DNA from: Burkholderia sp. 4M9327F10
GTDB taxonomy: Bacteria; Pseudomonadota; Gammaproteobacteria; Burkholderiales; Burkholderiaceae
Direction of reading: 5' to 3'
Length of the DNA: 64,000 nucleotides
Assembly (NCBI RefSeq): GCF_005503145.1
Contig: NZ_SCNV01000039.1
Span: 1-64,000 of the forward strand
Shown: piece after piece, positions 54,174-62,959 of the stretch
Position numbering within the stretch: position 1 is the first letter of the stretch
Layout of the letters: each line of letters starts with the position of its first letter
Notes under the pieces: model-generated
What the model was told of the DNA's origin: nothing
The model's database searches: none
The model's input: the letters and a program-made list of their open reading frames with translations, nothing else
Position numbers and translations under genes: made by a program

Positions 54174-54842
54174 TCAGTTACCTTCCTCGGGGTTCGCGAC
54201 ATCGAAATGACCCACCGTCTGAGCGAGCATGGCGACGCTGTCACGCGGCAAGCGCATTTCGACGGCTAGCGCGCTGCGGTTCAGCCAGCCGCGGCCCGCG
54301 ACCGCCAGCCCTACGCCCGCGCAGAAAAGGTAGACGTTTTGCACGATCGCCCCAGCGCTGGCGGATGCAAACGGTTCGCGCTGCGATGCGGCGATTTCGT
54401 GCATTCGCGCGAGATTGGCCACGTATACGAGATCCAGCGGTGCATCGCCCACAAAGTCCTGATAGCCAGTCAGGCTCCGCAGATCGCTGGCGACAACCAG
54501 ATCGAGGCAATGCTGGTGCGGATCGTAGCGATAGAGCCCGCATGCGAGCGCGGTGTAAATATCGACTTCATGCAGGCCCAACGCTGAAGGTGCAGTCCGT
54601 CCGTCTTCCGGCTCGCGGTTATTGCCGTCGGCTGCCCACAGCAAATTACTGAGTTTCGTGTCGCCAAGCGCAGTTGAAGCGAACCGGCGCGTCGTTCGGC
54701 GTCTCGCGAATGCTTCCATGATCGGCATGCCGCCGGTGCGTTGGGGGGCGGGCAGTGCGATTCGCTGCGACGCTACACCGGTTACCGGGCGTGGGCGCGC
54801 TGAACCGCACGGCGTGGTGCCCAATCTGAACAGATGTTTCAT
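54174..54842 (-). CDS. Nitroreductase family protein (SagB-type)
   Basis: This 222-residue protein has flavin-binding features of the nitroreductase fold: PIMEAFARRRTTRRFASTAL, LSNLLWAADGNNREPEDGRT, PSALGLHEVDIYTALACGLY and SASAGAIVQNVYLFCAGVGL. Such enzymes reduce nitro groups or dehydrogenate peptides with FMN. The start at MKHLFRLG has GAGG upstream. The FNR box at 54933 is 91 bp away. Confidence 0.85.
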   Translation of the reverse strand: MKHLFRLGTTPCGSARPRPVTGVASQRIALPAPQRTGGMPIMEAFARRRTTRRFASTALGDTKLSNLLWAADGNNREPEDGRTAPSALGLHEVDIYTALACGLYRYDPHQHCLDLVVASDLRSLTGYQDFVGDAPLDLVYVANLARMHEIAASQREPFASASAGAIVQNVYLFCAGVGLAVAGRGWLNRSALAVEMRLPRDSVAMLAQTVGHFDVANPEEGN

Positions 54843-54932
54843 GGCAGCCTCATACGAGCCAGGCGAAATCAGGTAATGCGAGCAGGACGGCGAATGCACA
54901 GAATCATCGTGCGCTACTGCCATATTCGGTGA

Positions 54933-54946
54933 TTGACTCAAATCAA
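54933..54946. promoter_or_regulatory. FNR box upstream of the nitroreductase
   Basis: TTGACTCAAATCAA is a near-perfect site at a good distance before the minus-strand gene. Confidence 0.7.
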
Positions 54947-55002
54947 TCGCCTTTCTCGTGCGCGCAGACGTTCGCTTTCCGGCGCCCAGCCGAAGAGGTC
55001 AC

Positions 55003-55016
55003 TTGACCGGAGTCAA
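55003..55016. promoter_or_regulatory. FNR-like box upstream of the DUF1488 gene
   Basis: TTGACCGGAGTCAA is a symmetrical site (TTGAC/GTCAA) in the 334-bp divergent space, which also contains the box at 54933 and no gene. Confidence 0.6.
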
Positions 55017-55176
55017 GCCTGATCGCCGGCGAAAACATCGCGACGCGCAAATGGCGCCTGTCCTGTTCACAGATGAGTGCCACGCGTGGCGGCACTCTCT
55101 TCGCTTTGCCGCGCGGGCGTTGCGGTCGCTCGCATGATGACGCCTTAGGAGCCACGCTCATCTTCAGGCTGCGGTC

Positions 55177-55452
55177 ATGAATATTCATTTTCCCCAGGAA
55201 CATCCGGAATACTGCGCTCGCGATCTGGTCATTACCTTTCCGGCAGAGATCGACGGCGTGCGGGTTCAGTGCGCGATTACCGCGGAGGCGCTCGAAGATC
55301 ACTTTGGCGCAGCGTCGTTACGCGAAGACGACCTGCTCGCCGCGTTCGATACTCACCGTTATCCGATCGAACAGGCCGCGCGGCGTTTATTGGACGAAGT
55401 GGGCGCCAGGCCGCTCATGCTGCACAGCGGCTACTTCCGCTTTTGCGACTGA
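55177..55452 (+). CDS. DUF1488 family protein
   Basis: This 91-residue protein begins MNIHFPQEHPEYCARDLVIT and contains VRVQCAITAEALEDHFGA and ALEDHFGAASLREDDLLAAF, as in the DUF1488 family of small cytoplasmic proteins found in proteobacteria. No function is known. The FNR-like box upstream suggests it belongs to the low-oxygen set. Confidence 0.75.
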   Translation: MNIHFPQEHPEYCARDLVITFPAEIDGVRVQCAITAEALEDHFGAASLREDDLLAAFDTHRYPIEQAARRLLDEVGARPLMLHSGYFRFCD

Positions 55453-55478
55453 AGCGTCCTCGGTGTTCCGTTTCGTTC

Positions 55479-56510
55479 CTACGACACGACTTCGGCAAGC
55501 GGACGCCGCGGCGAATGAGGAGCTTGCCGACCGCGGCCGATACGCACCAGCAGTTGCGGCACGCCGTCCAGGTTCAGGGCGGCACGCAATGTGTCGCGCA
55601 GTGAAGCCACTTCGATCGGCTGATTCAGATAGGACGCCGTGATGCCCTCGTCCGCGGCGGTAAGCAGCACCCGCTCAAGTGCTTGACCTGCCGCCAGCCA
55701 CGCTTCGGCATCGTCCGCTCCCGTGGCGATACACAGCAGTAACGGCGAGCCGGTGACCAGCGTGTGATGGGCGGCCGCCATGCCGCCACCCAGGTCGAAC
55801 GTGCGAATCACCGAACCTACCAGGGGTGCCGCGAGATCGAGCAGGGCGCGCATGCCCGGCGACAAAGCAGGCATGCCGTCCTGACTGCGTTTCGGATGGA
55901 TCCAGCTCGCGAGTTCGCGCCGGAAGCGCGGATCCTTGAGTTGCACCTTATCGGCTTCGGCGATCAGCGTGGCCAGGCGCTCGCGGATGGCTGTGTTCCC
56001 GGCGCAGACGATATCCGCGCCCTCGGCGGCGCCCGCTTCCTCGAGCCGCAACTGGAGTTCGACCGGGATGAGCTTGTCAGCGAAGGTTTCACGGGTCGTG
56101 ACGCGCCGCGGCATTGCGTCGAATAGCGGTGCAAGGCTGACGTCGCAACGGCCATCGCGCAAGATCCGCAGATGCGCCAGCACGTCCAGGTCGGCAGGCG
56201 AGGGAAACAGGGTAATTGCGTAAGCAAGACCGAAGCGGCTCAGCGCAACGCGGAGATTGAAAAGCGCCGCGCCACAGCTGATCATCAGCTCGCGGTCAAA
56301 GGGATCGACCACCGGCAGCGCCCGCAAACGGTCTGCGCACAGCGTGACGCAGTCACCGTCGACGATGAAGTACCAAGGCTGCGTGTTATGGTTGGATGGC
56401 GCCAGCACCGCATATCGCAGTGCAAACCGCAGTTTTTCTTCGATGCCGGCATTCGGGGCGAGTTGATGTTCGTCGATAGACCAAGCCGTGTTCTGGGGAA
56501 GTGCGTTCAT
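55479..56510 (-). CDS. Acg-like nitroreductase family protein
   Basis: This 343-residue protein resembles the Acg group of nitroreductase-fold flavoproteins: ALRYAVLAPSNHNTQPWYFI near the N-terminus, DRELMISCGAALFNLRVALS, MPRRVTTRETFADKLIPVEL and the C-terminal LNLDGVPQLLVRIGRG. In mycobacteria Acg belongs to the hypoxia (DosR) regulon, possibly storing FMN. Here it lies beside FNR boxes, a parallel under a different regulator. AGGAGG precedes the ATG. Confidence 0.85.
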   Translation of the reverse strand: MNALPQNTAWSIDEHQLAPNAGIEEKLRFALRYAVLAPSNHNTQPWYFIVDGDCVTLCADRLRALPVVDPFDRELMISCGAALFNLRVALSRFGLAYAITLFPSPADLDVLAHLRILRDGRCDVSLAPLFDAMPRRVTTRETFADKLIPVELQLRLEEAGAAEGADIVCAGNTAIRERLATLIAEADKVQLKDPRFRRELASWIHPKRSQDGMPALSPGMRALLDLAAPLVGSVIRTFDLGGGMAAAHHTLVTGSPLLLCIATGADDAEAWLAAGQALERVLLTAADEGITASYLNQPIEVASLRDTLRAALNLDGVPQLLVRIGRGRQAPHSPRRPLAEVVS

Positions 56511-56613
56511 TCGGAGCCTCCTGCGCGTTTTCCGGATCGGCCGAACCGTGCATACGCTGCCGGTTGTCGGATCACGTCGTCAAGCCATCGTGTCAGATGG
56601 CCTTATGCGTGGC

Positions 56614-56627
56614 TTGACTCAGATCAA
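56614..56627. promoter_or_regulatory. FNR box between divergent nitroreductase and alcohol dehydrogenase
   Basis: TTGACTCAGATCAA lies about 100 bp from both start codons, so it may control both genes. Confidence 0.75.
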
Positions 56628-56725
56628 GCGCTGGTGGTCGTATTGCAGTGAAATGAATGACGGAGCTAACGCGGCGCCCGTCAGGCCCGCTGCCGCGGTT
56701 TCGCGGCGCGATCGAGGAGAACGTA

Positions 56726-57721
56726 ATGCGCGCAATGGTGTTCGACGGTAGCGAATCGCGGCTGAACGAGATGCAGGTTCCGGAACCGATGCCCGCCGCC
56801 GGCGAGTTATTGATCGACATTCACGCGTGCGGTGTCTGCCGGACCGACCTGCATCTGGTCGATCACGAACTGCCGCATCCGAAACAGCCGGTGATTCCCG
56901 GGCATGAAATCGTCGGTACGGTCGCGGCGCTCGGCGCGGACGTCACGGGCTTCGCGATCGGCGATCGCGTCGGTGTGCCGTGGGTCGGGCACACGTGCGG
57001 GCACTGCCGTTATTGTTTGAGCGCGCGAGAGAACCTCTGCGACCACCCGGGCTTCACCGGCTATACGCTCGACGGCGGCTATGCGGAAAGGACAGTCGCC
57101 GATAGCCGGTATTGTTTTCATCTGCCGGCGCAATATACCGACATCGAAGCAGCTCCGCTCCTGTGCGCGGGGCTGATCGGCTATCGCACGCTCAGGATGG
57201 CTGGCGATAGCCAATCAGCCCCGCGCATCGGGATTTACGGGTTCGGCGCGGCCGCACATATCGTCGCGCAGATTGCACGCCATCAGGGAAGGTCGGTGTA
57301 TGCGTTCACGCGCCCCGGCGATGTCGCTGCACAGCAGTTGGCGCTGCGTCTCGGTGCCACATGGGCCGGCGACAGCGATGAAATGCCGCCGGACGAACTG
57401 GATGCCGCCTTGCTGTTCGCCCCGGTGGGCGCGCTGGTGCCGGTCGCGCTGCAGGCAGTCGCGAAGGGCGGGGTGGTCGTGTGTGGCGGCATTCACATGA
57501 GCGACATTCCGTCATTCCCTTATGCGTTTCTGTGGGGCGAGCGGCGCGTAGTGTCGGTCGCGAATCTCACGCGCGAGGACGGCACCGCTTTCATGCGGGT
57601 AGCCGGACAAACACGGCTCAACATCGAAACAACGACCTATGCACTGGGCGATGCCAACCAGGCGCTCAACGATCTGCGCGAAGGGAAGCTCACGGGCGCG
57701 GCTGTGCTATCGATCCGCTAG
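56726..57721 (+). CDS. Zinc-dependent alcohol dehydrogenase
   Basis: This 331-residue medium-chain dehydrogenase has the catalytic zinc site ACGVCRTDLH with PGHEIVG, the structural zinc cysteines CGHCRYCLSARENLC, and a nucleotide-binding fold around IGIYGFGAAAHIVAQ. It interconverts alcohols and aldehydes with NAD(P). The start at MRAMVFDG has a GAGGAGA site. At low oxygen it would act as a fermentative or redox-balancing enzyme. Confidence 0.9.
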   Translation: MRAMVFDGSESRLNEMQVPEPMPAAGELLIDIHACGVCRTDLHLVDHELPHPKQPVIPGHEIVGTVAALGADVTGFAIGDRVGVPWVGHTCGHCRYCLSARENLCDHPGFTGYTLDGGYAERTVADSRYCFHLPAQYTDIEAAPLLCAGLIGYRTLRMAGDSQSAPRIGIYGFGAAAHIVAQIARHQGRSVYAFTRPGDVAAQQLALRLGATWAGDSDEMPPDELDAALLFAPVGALVPVALQAVAKGGVVVCGGIHMSDIPSFPYAFLWGERRVVSVANLTREDGTAFMRVAGQTRLNIETTTYALGDANQALNDLREGKLTGAAVLSIR

Positions 57722-57744
57722 ATCACCAGACACGCGGGAAGGAA

Positions 57745-57786
57745 AAAGAGGCGGCTAACGGCGCCGCCTGAACACGCCTCCTCTTT
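57745..57786. terminator. Hairpin between alcohol dehydrogenase and fnr
   Basis: An inner AGGCGGC/GCCGCCT stem lies within a wider AAAGAGG/CCTCTTT repeat, between convergent genes. It probably terminates both. Confidence 0.6.
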
Positions 57787-57857
57787 CGAGGGATCGCTGG
57801 TAAAACTCCGTGCCGACAGAATCTGTCGCGCCGTGCGCCGTATCCTTCCGTCTGGCG

Positions 57858-58640
57858 CTACACGCGCGCGAGGCCTTCGAGGTCGAGAATCCTGATCTGT
57901 TTGCCATGCGTATCGACAAGGCCGTCCTTCTGAAATTTCGAAAACATGCGGCTGACGGTTTCGAGTTTCATCCCCAGATAGCTGCCGATCTCCTCCCGTG
58001 TCATGCGCAGATTGAATGTGGCCGGCGAGTAGCCGCGTGTCTTGAGCCTTCCTGACAGGTTCAGCAGGAATGCGGCGACCCGCTGCTCGGCGGACATCGT
58101 GCCGAGCAGCATCATGAGGGTCGCTTCGCGAACGATCTCACCGCCCATCAGACGATGGACGTGCTGCTGCATGACCTTCACCTCCCGGCACATCACTTCG
58201 AGCAGATGGAACGGGACGATGCAGACGTTGCTGTCCTCGAGGGCTAGCGCGTCGCAACTGTGCCGGCCCGAGCAGACGCCGTCAAGACCGAGCGAATCGC
58301 CGCCCAGATGAAAACCGGTGACTTGTTCGCGTCCGTCGCGGTGCATGACGACGGTCTTGAACGAGCCGGCCCGGACCGCGTAGATGCTCTGGAACGAATC
58401 GTTGGCGCGATATAGCGCTTCACCCTGTTTGATCGTCCGGGAAACGCAGATCAGCGACTCCAGGCGCCCCAGTTCGCCTGGCGTCAAGCCTTGCGGCATG
58501 CAGATCGAGCGCAGCGAGCAGCTCGAGCAGCGCGCGGCAGGGCGGCACGGGACTGACGATGCGAGCGCGGAATTGGCTGACGCCGGCAGCGAGACACGCT
58601 GGAGCGGCATAATTTCGGGATATTCGGCGACGTCAGACAT
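57858..58640 (-). CDS. fnr: FNR-type oxygen-sensing transcriptional regulator
   Basis: This 260-residue protein has the [4Fe-4S] ligands of FNR: C38-SS-C41-SLRSI-C47, with the spacing of E. coli FNR, and a fourth Cys at 140 (NVCIVPF). A cyclic-nucleotide-like sensor fold follows (FQSIYAVRAGSFKTVVMHRD), then a helix-turn-helix with recognition residues ETVSR (MTREEIGSYLGMKLETVSRM). It should dimerise and bind TTGAT-N4-ATCAA sites when oxygen is low. It is the likely controller of the many boxes in this window. Confidence 0.92.
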   Translation of the reverse strand: MSDVAEYPEIMPLQRVSLPASANSALASSVPCRPAARCSSCSLRSICMPQGLTPGELGRLESLICVSRTIKQGEALYRANDSFQSIYAVRAGSFKTVVMHRDGREQVTGFHLGGDSLGLDGVCSGRHSCDALALEDSNVCIVPFHLLEVMCREVKVMQQHVHRLMGGEIVREATLMMLLGTMSAEQRVAAFLLNLSGRLKTRGYSPATFNLRMTREEIGSYLGMKLETVSRMFSKFQKDGLVDTHGKQIRILDLEGLARV

Positions 58641-59064
58641 GGTGTGCTCCTGTGTAATTGAGTCCACGTGCGCAATGCTCGTGGGCAATCCGCCTGATCG
58701 TGGCGCATGCAAGATCGAATTCGCTTGTCTTGTCGAAGAAGTATTGCGCGCCTGCCGCGAGGCACGCCTGCCTGAACCATGCGCCTGAATGGTTCGTCAG
58801 CACGATCGTAATCGCCGGCGACATGCTCTGCGCGAGGCCGCGCAGCAGTTCCATGCCGGTGCCACCGGTCAGGCGCAAATCCACGACCACGACGTCGGCT
58901 TCGGTGGCGTCGATACAGGCAAGTGCGGTGCCTGATTCCTCGGCTTCGCCGACAATCTCGACACCCTCGATCGCGCCGAAACGTGCCGCCATCCGGTGTC
59001 TGATCGGGATCGCGTCTTCAACGAGGAAAACGCGCAATGCTTGCTGGGACGGGTTTGAGTTCAT
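58633..59064 (-). CDS. Single-domain response regulator (receiver only)
   Basis: This 143-residue protein has one receiver domain: acidic pocket VFLVEDAIPIRHRM, phosphorylation Asp in DVVVVDLRLTGGTG, Thr in ITIVLTNH and Lys in YFFDKTSEFD. There is no DNA-binding part. Its end overlaps the fnr start by eight bases, so both are on one transcript. It may be a phosphate sink or partner of the kinase at 59894. Confidence 0.88.
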   Translation of the reverse strand: MNSNPSQQALRVFLVEDAIPIRHRMAARFGAIEGVEIVGEAEESGTALACIDATEADVVVVDLRLTGGTGMELLRGLAQSMSPAITIVLTNHSGAWFRQACLAAGAQYFFDKTSEFDLACATIRRIAHEHCARGLNYTGAHHV

Positions 59065-59249
59065 GGCTCGAAGTATCGGCCGCGCTGTCTCAAAATAAAA
59101 TCGGCGGCGAACGAACTTCGGGTAGGCGAGCGCGAAGGCGTGTAGGGGATTTCCTACAAATAGCGAACGCGACGGTGGACGCAGCCGCGCGGCCGGCGAA
59201 TTGATGTGACGACTGGATCTAGCCCGGCGCCCGGTGCACCGCCCCGGAT

Positions 59250-59897
59250 CTAGATTTCGTCGTCTTCTCCGAGCAGCTTGTGCCGTAGCGCGTAACGCAC
59301 CAGCGCGGCTTCGTGCGGCATCTGCATTTTTTCGAGGATGCGCGTTTTATAGGTGCTCACCGTTTTGCTGCTGACGCACAACTCCGCGGCGATTTCGGTA
59401 AGGGTTTGCCCGGCGGCGATGCGGCGGAACACGTCGAACTCACGATCGGACAGGCGTTGATGGGGCAGAGTGTCGGCGGGTTCGTTCAGACTCTGCGCAA
59501 AACGCTCGGCCATCGCGAGACTCACATAGACGCCCCCGGCGGCGACTTTGGTGACCGCGGCGACCAGTTCGGCACTGGCGCTTTCCTTGGTGAGATACCC
59601 TGATGCGCCCGCCTTGAAAGCGCGTACCGCATACTGCTGCTCCGCATGCATGGTGAGCACGAGGATCCGCAGTGCCGGTTTTTCGTCCTTGATCTGCTTG
59701 ATCAGTTCGACGCCGTTTCGTCCTGGCATCGACAGATCCAGCACGAGCACGTCGGCCGCGTTCGAGCGGATTAGCGCAACCGTGCTGACGCCGTCATTGG
59801 CCTCGCCGACCACCTCGAAGCCGCTTGCGCCTTGCAGGATATGCCGCAGGCCGTCACGTACCAATGCGTGATCGTCGGCTATCAGCACTCGCATCAT
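59250..59897 (-). CDS. NarL/FixJ-type response regulator
   Basis: This 215-residue protein has a receiver domain (LIADDHALVRDGLRHIL; Asp in DVLVLDLSMPGRNG; Lys in GYLTKESA) and a LuxR-type helix-turn-helix (LSDREFDVFRRIAAGQTLTE, then IAAELCVSSKTVSTYKTRIL). AGGAG precedes the start; MM gives two close choices. Its start overlaps the stop of the kinase gene, so the two form a pair. Confidence 0.92.
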   Translation of the reverse strand: MMRVLIADDHALVRDGLRHILQGASGFEVVGEANDGVSTVALIRSNAADVLVLDLSMPGRNGVELIKQIKDEKPALRILVLTMHAEQQYAVRAFKAGASGYLTKESASAELVAAVTKVAAGGVYVSLAMAERFAQSLNEPADTLPHQRLSDREFDVFRRIAAGQTLTEIAAELCVSSKTVSTYKTRILEKMQMPHEAALVRYALRHKLLGEDDEI

Positions 59898-62050
59898 GTT
59901 TGCATCTCCTGCGGTTGCACTGCCGAGAGTGGAAAGGTAACGGTCAGCGCAAAACCCTCGCCACTGGACGTGTGGATTTCGACGGTGCCACCCAGCATGT
60001 GGGCACGCTCGCGGATACCGAGCAGGCCAAACGACTTCTCGGCTGAGGGGGGCGAGCGGTTCGCACCATGGCCGTCGTCCGCGATCTGCAACACGCAAAC
60101 GCCCCCTTCGACGCGCACCGTCAGCGTGACGAGCGTCGCTTCCGCATGCCGGGCGACATTGGTTAGCGCTTCCTGCACGATTCGAAATAGCGTCGTCGCG
60201 CCCGCCGGCGTAAAGCTGGTGTCGCCGACTTCGATCCGGCGCTCCACATCGATGCCATAGCGGTTTGTAAAGTCATTGGCGAGCCATTCGATCGCCGGAA
60301 TCAGACCGAGATCGTCGAGCATGACCGGGCGCAGATCGGCAGCGATCCGGCGCACCGAGGCGACCGTCGCATCGATCAGCCGGCGCATCCCACGCAGTTG
60401 CTGCAGCAGCCGCGGTTCGGCGGTGGTTTCAAGCTCCTGTTCGACCGACGAAAGGTCCATCTTGAGGGCGGTCAATTGCTGTCCAAGGTCGTCGTGCAGC
60501 TCGCGTGCAATGCGGGTTTTTTCTTCCTCGCGAACATTCTGCAGATTCGCCGAGAGTTCGCGCAACTCCTCGCGCGTTTGCCGCTGCGCATTTTCCGCCT
60601 TGATCCGCTCGGTGATGTCGCGCAGCATGACCGTGTACAGCTTGCCGTCGCCGTTGCGGATCTGCGAGATCGACGCTTCGATAGGAAACTCTTCTCCGTT
60701 GCTCCGCAAACCAAACAGCACACGCTGCTTGCCCATCTTCCGGTCGGACACGCCGGTCACGCCGAACTGTTCGACATGCCGCTCGTGCCCCGCGCGAAAG
60801 CGCTCGGGAATGAAGCGCGAGAGCGAGGAGCCGACGGCTTCCATCGCGGTGCATCCAAAAACCTGTTCAGCCATTGGATTGAAGATGACGATGTTCTGCC
60901 GTTCGTCGACGGCGATGATCGCTTCCATCGACGACCGGATGATCCCCATCATGCGTGCCTCGTTCAGGTTCAACTGGCTGCGCGCCTCGCTCGTCGCAAC
61001 GGATCCTCTGCCGCCTTTGCGGGCCATCAGGAAGGCTATGGCGCCGAACAGGCAGGCTGCTGCAACGCCGGCAATCAGCACCGTGGTTGCTGCAAATTCG
61101 TCCCCGGCTCGCAGATAGCGGCCGCTTGCCGTGTAGGACAGCGTGATAGGTACACCGCCGACGCGCAAGGTATCGGTTTTACGAATGACGGGCGCCGTCT
61201 CCACAGGGTCGTCGTCCCCGGCGGCGGACGAATAAAGCACCGTGGCGGGGGTTCCGCTCAATACCTGCAGATCGATGCGCCGTTGCCGGGCGAGGGCGTT
61301 ATCGAATAGACGGCCGGTGTCCAGCGCCGCCACCAGTAGCCGCTTGATGCCCGCGCGCCGCGCTTGTGGCGTGGGTGGCAATCCGGGGTCCGATCCGATG
61401 CTCGAATACACCGGAAAATAGACATAAAGACGAGGGTGAGGGTTCGAGCCGACATCGCCAAACGGCGCGGCGTCCGTGTCGAGCGCGCTTGCCCCTGTAT
61501 CGATGGCGTGCAGCAACGCCGTACGGCTCGCGGGAGCGCTAGCGAGGTCGTAGCCGACTGGCATCGCATCGGCGGCGGCCGGCGCCATCTGGGTCACCGG
61601 CGCGACCGGTTGCGGCGCGGCGGCTGGTCCGGCCACGTTACCGGTGCCGCCCGTCAGGCGGGCAACACCGGCGGCGTCAACATCAGCATAGCCAAGCGCG
61701 CGCACCGCGGACGACGTTTCGTCCAGATCGAGTTGCGCTACATATCGGCGCCAGGCGTCGGCATCGGCCGCCGGCGCAACGGAGAGCAAGCCGCGCGCGC
61801 CGCGCAGCAGCGATTCGCTGGCGGCGAACTCGCGTTGCAGATCAGCGGTGATATGCACAGTATTCTGATAAAAGCGGCTTTTGGCGGCGCTCAATGACTG
61901 CTCGCCGACCCAGCGCCACGCACCGAGCGCAGCCGAAAGAACGACAGCAAATGTGACCGCCGCGACAAGCACGGGACGCCGCTGGGGCGGGACAACCCGC
62001 ATGGGCGAAAACGACTTTTGGGCGAAGGGCGTCTTACCGCGAAAGGGCAT
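59894..62050 (-). CDS. CHASE-PAS sensor histidine kinase (HisKA_3 type)
   Basis: This 718-residue kinase has a membrane helix (LVAAVTFAVVLSAALGAW), a periplasmic CHASE domain of about 300 residues, a second helix (TTVLIAGVAAACLFGAIAFL), a PAS domain (MEAIIAVDERQNIVIFNPMA, EQVFGCTAMEAVGSSLSRFI), the phosphorylated His in RIARELHDDLGQQLTALKMD, and an ATPase end (NVARHAEA, SFGLLGIRERAHMLGGTVEI). HisKA_3 kinases pair with NarL-type regulators, as here. The PAS has no visible heme ligand assignment, so the signal is unknown. MPFRGKTP is used as start. Confidence 0.9.
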   Translation of the reverse strand: MPFRGKTPFAQKSFSPMRVVPPQRRPVLVAAVTFAVVLSAALGAWRWVGEQSLSAAKSRFYQNTVHITADLQREFAASESLLRGARGLLSVAPAADADAWRRYVAQLDLDETSSAVRALGYADVDAAGVARLTGGTGNVAGPAAAPQPVAPVTQMAPAAADAMPVGYDLASAPASRTALLHAIDTGASALDTDAAPFGDVGSNPHPRLYVYFPVYSSIGSDPGLPPTPQARRAGIKRLLVAALDTGRLFDNALARQRRIDLQVLSGTPATVLYSSAAGDDDPVETAPVIRKTDTLRVGGVPITLSYTASGRYLRAGDEFAATTVLIAGVAAACLFGAIAFLMARKGGRGSVATSEARSQLNLNEARMMGIIRSSMEAIIAVDERQNIVIFNPMAEQVFGCTAMEAVGSSLSRFIPERFRAGHERHVEQFGVTGVSDRKMGKQRVLFGLRSNGEEFPIEASISQIRNGDGKLYTVMLRDITERIKAENAQRQTREELRELSANLQNVREEEKTRIARELHDDLGQQLTALKMDLSSVEQELETTAEPRLLQQLRGMRRLIDATVASVRRIAADLRPVMLDDLGLIPAIEWLANDFTNRYGIDVERRIEVGDTSFTPAGATTLFRIVQEALTNVARHAEATLVTLTVRVEGGVCVLQIADDGHGANRSPPSAEKSFGLLGIRERAHMLGGTVEIHTSSGEGFALTVTFPLSAVQPQEMQT

Positions 62051-62266
62051 GTGCGCCTCATTGGATGGTGGGCAATCCGCAGCGCTGGCTGATGGCGCAG
62101 GCGCGGATCGAGGAAAGTCACTGAGATTTTCTTTAATTGCAACCAACCGGTATAACGCGTGCGCTGCCTATTGTGCGCGATCCGCACGGATCGTGCCAGT
62201 ACGCAACGGATTCGCCTTGAGAGCCGCGTCGTGTTTGGCCGTGGCGAGACAGCAAGCCGTCGGCGC

Positions 62267-62280
62267 TTGATCATCGTCAA
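62267..62280. promoter_or_regulatory. FNR-like box upstream of the Usp gene
   Basis: TTGATCATCGTCAA has one mismatch to the consensus. It is 92 bp before the Usp start, in the 322-bp divergent space to the kinase. No gene is seen in that space. Confidence 0.65.
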
Positions 62281-62372
62281 GCACATTTCGATCGGCGAAC
62301 TACAGGCTGAAAGTTCGTCGCCGCCTGATCACTACACCCGTTCGGGACGAGTGCGAGATCAAGGAGAAGTTC

Positions 62373-62849
62373 ATGTACAAACGTATTCTCGTAGCAATCG
62401 ACGGCAGCCAGGCCGCGAAACTCGCGCTCGAAGAAGCATTAAAAATCGCCGAGGCCGCGCAGGCAACGGTGACGGCGATTTTTGTCGCCGAACATGTCGC
62501 GCAAATGGTCGACGTAGGAACGGGACTGGTCGAGCAGCAGGCAACCGGCACGGCTGCTACTGAAGCGGCGATGGCGACGTTCGAAGATGCGCGCGCGCTT
62601 TTTGAGCAACGCAACGTGCGTGGATTGACCCGGACGATTGAGGCGTATGGCGAAGACATCGTCACCGTCCTGTGCCGTGTGGCGCAAGAGTGTGAAGTCG
62701 ATCTTGTTGCAATGGGTACGCATGGGCGTCATGGCATCGGCCGGATGTTCCTCGGCAGTGTTGCCGAGGCGTTTTTTCGGCGCACCGAGATGCCCGTTCT
62801 GCTCGTTCGGCGCGAACGGGACATCGACGAGATCCCGTCGGGCTTGTAA
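62373..62849 (+). CDS. Universal stress protein (UspA family)
   Basis: This 158-residue Usp domain begins MYKRILVAIDGSQAAKLALE and carries the nucleotide-binding loop VAMGTHGRHGIGRMFLGSVA with PVLLVRRE at the end. AAGGAGAAG precedes the ATG. The FNR-like box upstream suggests oxygen control. Confidence 0.92.
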   Translation: MYKRILVAIDGSQAAKLALEEALKIAEAAQATVTAIFVAEHVAQMVDVGTGLVEQQATGTAATEAAMATFEDARALFEQRNVRGLTRTIEAYGEDIVTVLCRVAQECEVDLVAMGTHGRHGIGRMFLGSVAEAFFRRTEMPVLLVRRERDIDEIPSGL

Positions 62850-62890
62850 TGGCGCGGCGGCGAACCGACGCGACGACGGAGCCAAAAAAG

Positions 62891-62914
62891 AAGCGCCCAG
62901 AAGACTGGGCGCTT
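62891..62914. terminator. Bidirectional terminator between convergent Usp genes
   Basis: AAGCGCCCAG-AAGA-CTGGGCGCTT is a perfect 10-bp stem with a four-base loop and an A run on the left side. Confidence 0.85.
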
Positions 62915-62959
62915 AAAGTTGCGCGAGGGGCTTTACCGCGCAATTCCTGAATTGCCAGA

